64,000 nt of DNA, taken from assembly GCF_003315245.1 (NCBI RefSeq), contig NZ_QNRT01000003.1, positions 124,001 through 188,000 on the forward strand, read 5' to 3'. Within the stretch, counting starts at the first letter, position 1, and every line of letters starts with the position of its first letter. This document shows positions 62,927 to 64,000 of the stretch, in pieces. The notes under the pieces were generated by a model. It searched no databases. It was not told the DNA's origin and was given only the letters and a program-made list of their open reading frames with translations. A program made the translations under genes and the position numbers. This stretch comes from Arenicella xantha. Its GTDB lineage: Bacteria; Pseudomonadota; Gammaproteobacteria; Arenicellales; Arenicellaceae.

Positions 62927-64000
62927 CTACTTTTTATGTCGTTTAACCCAGTAGTCGGCATTCTTAATGCCGAGCGATTCTGGGTCGAAGGTGTAATGCT
63001 CGACGCCTTGCTTGCGTTGGCGCTCATAATCTTTGAGTGCCTTGAGCGCGGGCTTGCCCATAAAGAAGATAATCAATATACCGATAATGTTGATCCATGC
63101 CATCAGGCCAACCCCGATGTCACCGAGTGCCCAAGCGAGACTGGCTGCTTTCACCGTGCCGTAAAATACCGCGGCGATTAACGCAAACTTTAGCAAGGTT
63201 ACGGCGCCGGGAATGTTGATAGAGCGTTTGATGTACGCAACGTTGCTTTCGGCAATATAGTAGTAGGCCATTAGCGTGGTAAACGAGAAGAAGAACAAAG
63301 CAATCGCCACGAATGGGTTGCCAATGCCTGGCATAACGCTTTCAATCGCCATTTGAGTAAACGCTGGGCTGCTGATTTCGGTAGCGGCTGCAACATTCTG
63401 CACGATTAGCGTATCGCCGGGGCCGGCTACGTTATACATGCCGGTGATCAGAATCATAAATGCCGTGGCGGTACACACGAACAAGGTATCAATGTAGATC
63501 GAAAAAGACTGCACTAAGCCTTGCTGTGCAGGATGCTCAACTTCGGCAGCTGCCGCCGCGTGTGGAGCGGTACCTTGGCCAGCTTCATTGGAATACACGC
63601 CGCGTTTCACGCCCCAACCAATCGCCGCACCAAAGCCAGCCATGGGGGTAAATGCATCACCGACGATCAACATGAAGATACGTGGTAATTCAGTTAGGTT
63701 GAGTGCGATGATCGATAGAGCAAAGATCACATATGCTAACGCCATAAATGGCACGACAATTTGCGCAAAGTTGGCGATACGTTTGACGCCGCCGAAAATA
63801 ATGAAGCCCAGTACTAGAACGATGATTGATCCAGTAATGATTTTAGTTGAGCTGAGTGTACCCATGGCGGTTTCCACCATGGTGCCTTCTCCTAGCGTTT
63901 GCACTACTGCATTGCCAATCGCGTTTGACTGTACTGTCGGTAATAACACGCCACAAGCAAGAATAGTGGCAAGCGCGAATACCCAGGCGTACCATGTCTG
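62927..64000 (-). CDS. Alanine/glycine:sodium symporter (AGCS family), 5' end cut off
   Basis: The frame is open to the right edge; 357 residues of the C-terminal part are present, starting QTWYAWVFALATILACG. AGCS features are LLPTVQSNAIGNAV, AAIGWGVKRGVYSNEAGQGTAPHAAAAAEVEHP and AYYYIAESNVAYIKR. These carriers take up alanine or glycine with Na+. The soluble C-terminal tail (KALKDYERQRKQG, then NADYWVKRHKK) is complete. The N-terminal third and the start lie outside the window. Confidence 0.93.
   Translation of the reverse strand, partial: QTWYAWVFALATILACGVLLPTVQSNAIGNAVVQTLGEGTMVETAMGTLSSTKIITGSIIVLVLGFIIFGGVKRIANFAQIVVPFMALAYVIFALSIIALNLTELPRIFMLIVGDAFTPMAGFGAAIGWGVKRGVYSNEAGQGTAPHAAAAAEVEHPAQQGLVQSFSIYIDTLFVCTATAFMILITGMYNVAGPGDTLIVQNVAAATEISSPAFTQMAIESVMPGIGNPFVAIALFFFSFTTLMAYYYIAESNVAYIKRSINIPGAVTLLKFALIAAVFYGTVKAASLAWALGDIGVGLMAWINIIGILIIFFMGKPALKALKDYERQRKQGVEHYTFDPESLGIKNADYWVKRHKK

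Noticed and set aside
1-64000. CRISPR arrays, tRNA or rRNA genes, insertion sequences, phage genes
   Set aside because: Read-through found no spaced direct-repeat arrays, no cloverleaf or rRNA-like stretch, and no transposase or integrase product.

Overview
The window looks like the chromosome of a heterotrophic, probably marine gammaproteobacterium. The evidence is TonB-dependent polysaccharide uptake, an alginate-lyase locus, Entner-Doudoroff (ED) sugar catabolism under a HexR-type regulator, a Na+-pumping oxaloacetate decarboxylase and several Na+-coupled carriers, polyhydroxyalkanoate (PHA) granule proteins and an alkane hydroxylase. This taxonomic statement is an inference from gene content. 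I see no rRNA, tRNA, CRISPR array, insertion sequence or prophage.

Region by region. 1-3053: oadB (cut by the edge), oadA and oadG on the minus strand. 3158-7190: M18 aminopeptidase, membrane J-protein, a small phasin-like protein and a MATE exporter. 7195-13427: a LacI regulator divergent from a mannonate dehydratase / oxidoreductase / Na+ symporter / unknown secreted protein operon. 13871-26499: an alginate locus with TonB receptor, FadR-type GntR regulator, two-domain PL6 lyase, PL17 oligoalginate lyase, KdgF cupin, hexuronate-type MFS carrier, DEH reductase (SDR) and KDG kinase. 26688-31503: PHA-granule block with TetR, PHA_gran_rgn protein, Lys/Ala-rich phasin, MarR, patatin-like lipase and an orphan ParA. 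31626-36308: old yellow enzyme, APH-like kinase, AraC regulator and alkB. 36404-38044: CsgG-like protein and a TrmJ-like methyltransferase. 38431-51278: alpha-glucan block with TonB receptor, flavin-dependent halogenase homologue, HexR, type I GAPDH, GH13 alpha-glucosidase, secreted GH13 maltodextrinase, maltose-type MFS carrier and a LacI regulator. 52696-60040: FHS sugar permease, glucokinase, zwf-pgl-edd-eda. 60248-64000: DUF2333 protein, sugar porter and the C-terminal part of an alanine/Na+ symporter.

How it fits together. Alginate is cut by PL6 and PL17, the product is linearised by KdgF, reduced by the SDR and phosphorylated by KdgK to KDPG. The manD operon feeds the same KDG pool. Maltodextrins enter by a second TonB receptor and become glucose, then glucose-6-phosphate, then KDPG through zwf-pgl-edd. 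Eda at 59414 is the only KDPG aldolase seen and would serve both routes, with GAPDH taking the triose.

Four regulatory layers can be read directly: HexR-like TGTAAT-N3-ATTACA palindromes at hexR, gap, the maltose-type lacI gene and glk/zwf; paired TGAATACGTATG(C/T)A boxes at the alpha-glucan TonB receptor and the GH13 genes; FadR-type TTGGTnnnACCAA-like boxes in the alginate locus; and an identically built ATTCTAA-N11-ATTCTAA promoter in front of both phasin-like genes, about 22.6 kb apart. The least explained items are the secreted protein at 12588-13427, the halogenase homologue inside a sugar locus, and the reversed domain order of the large phasin.
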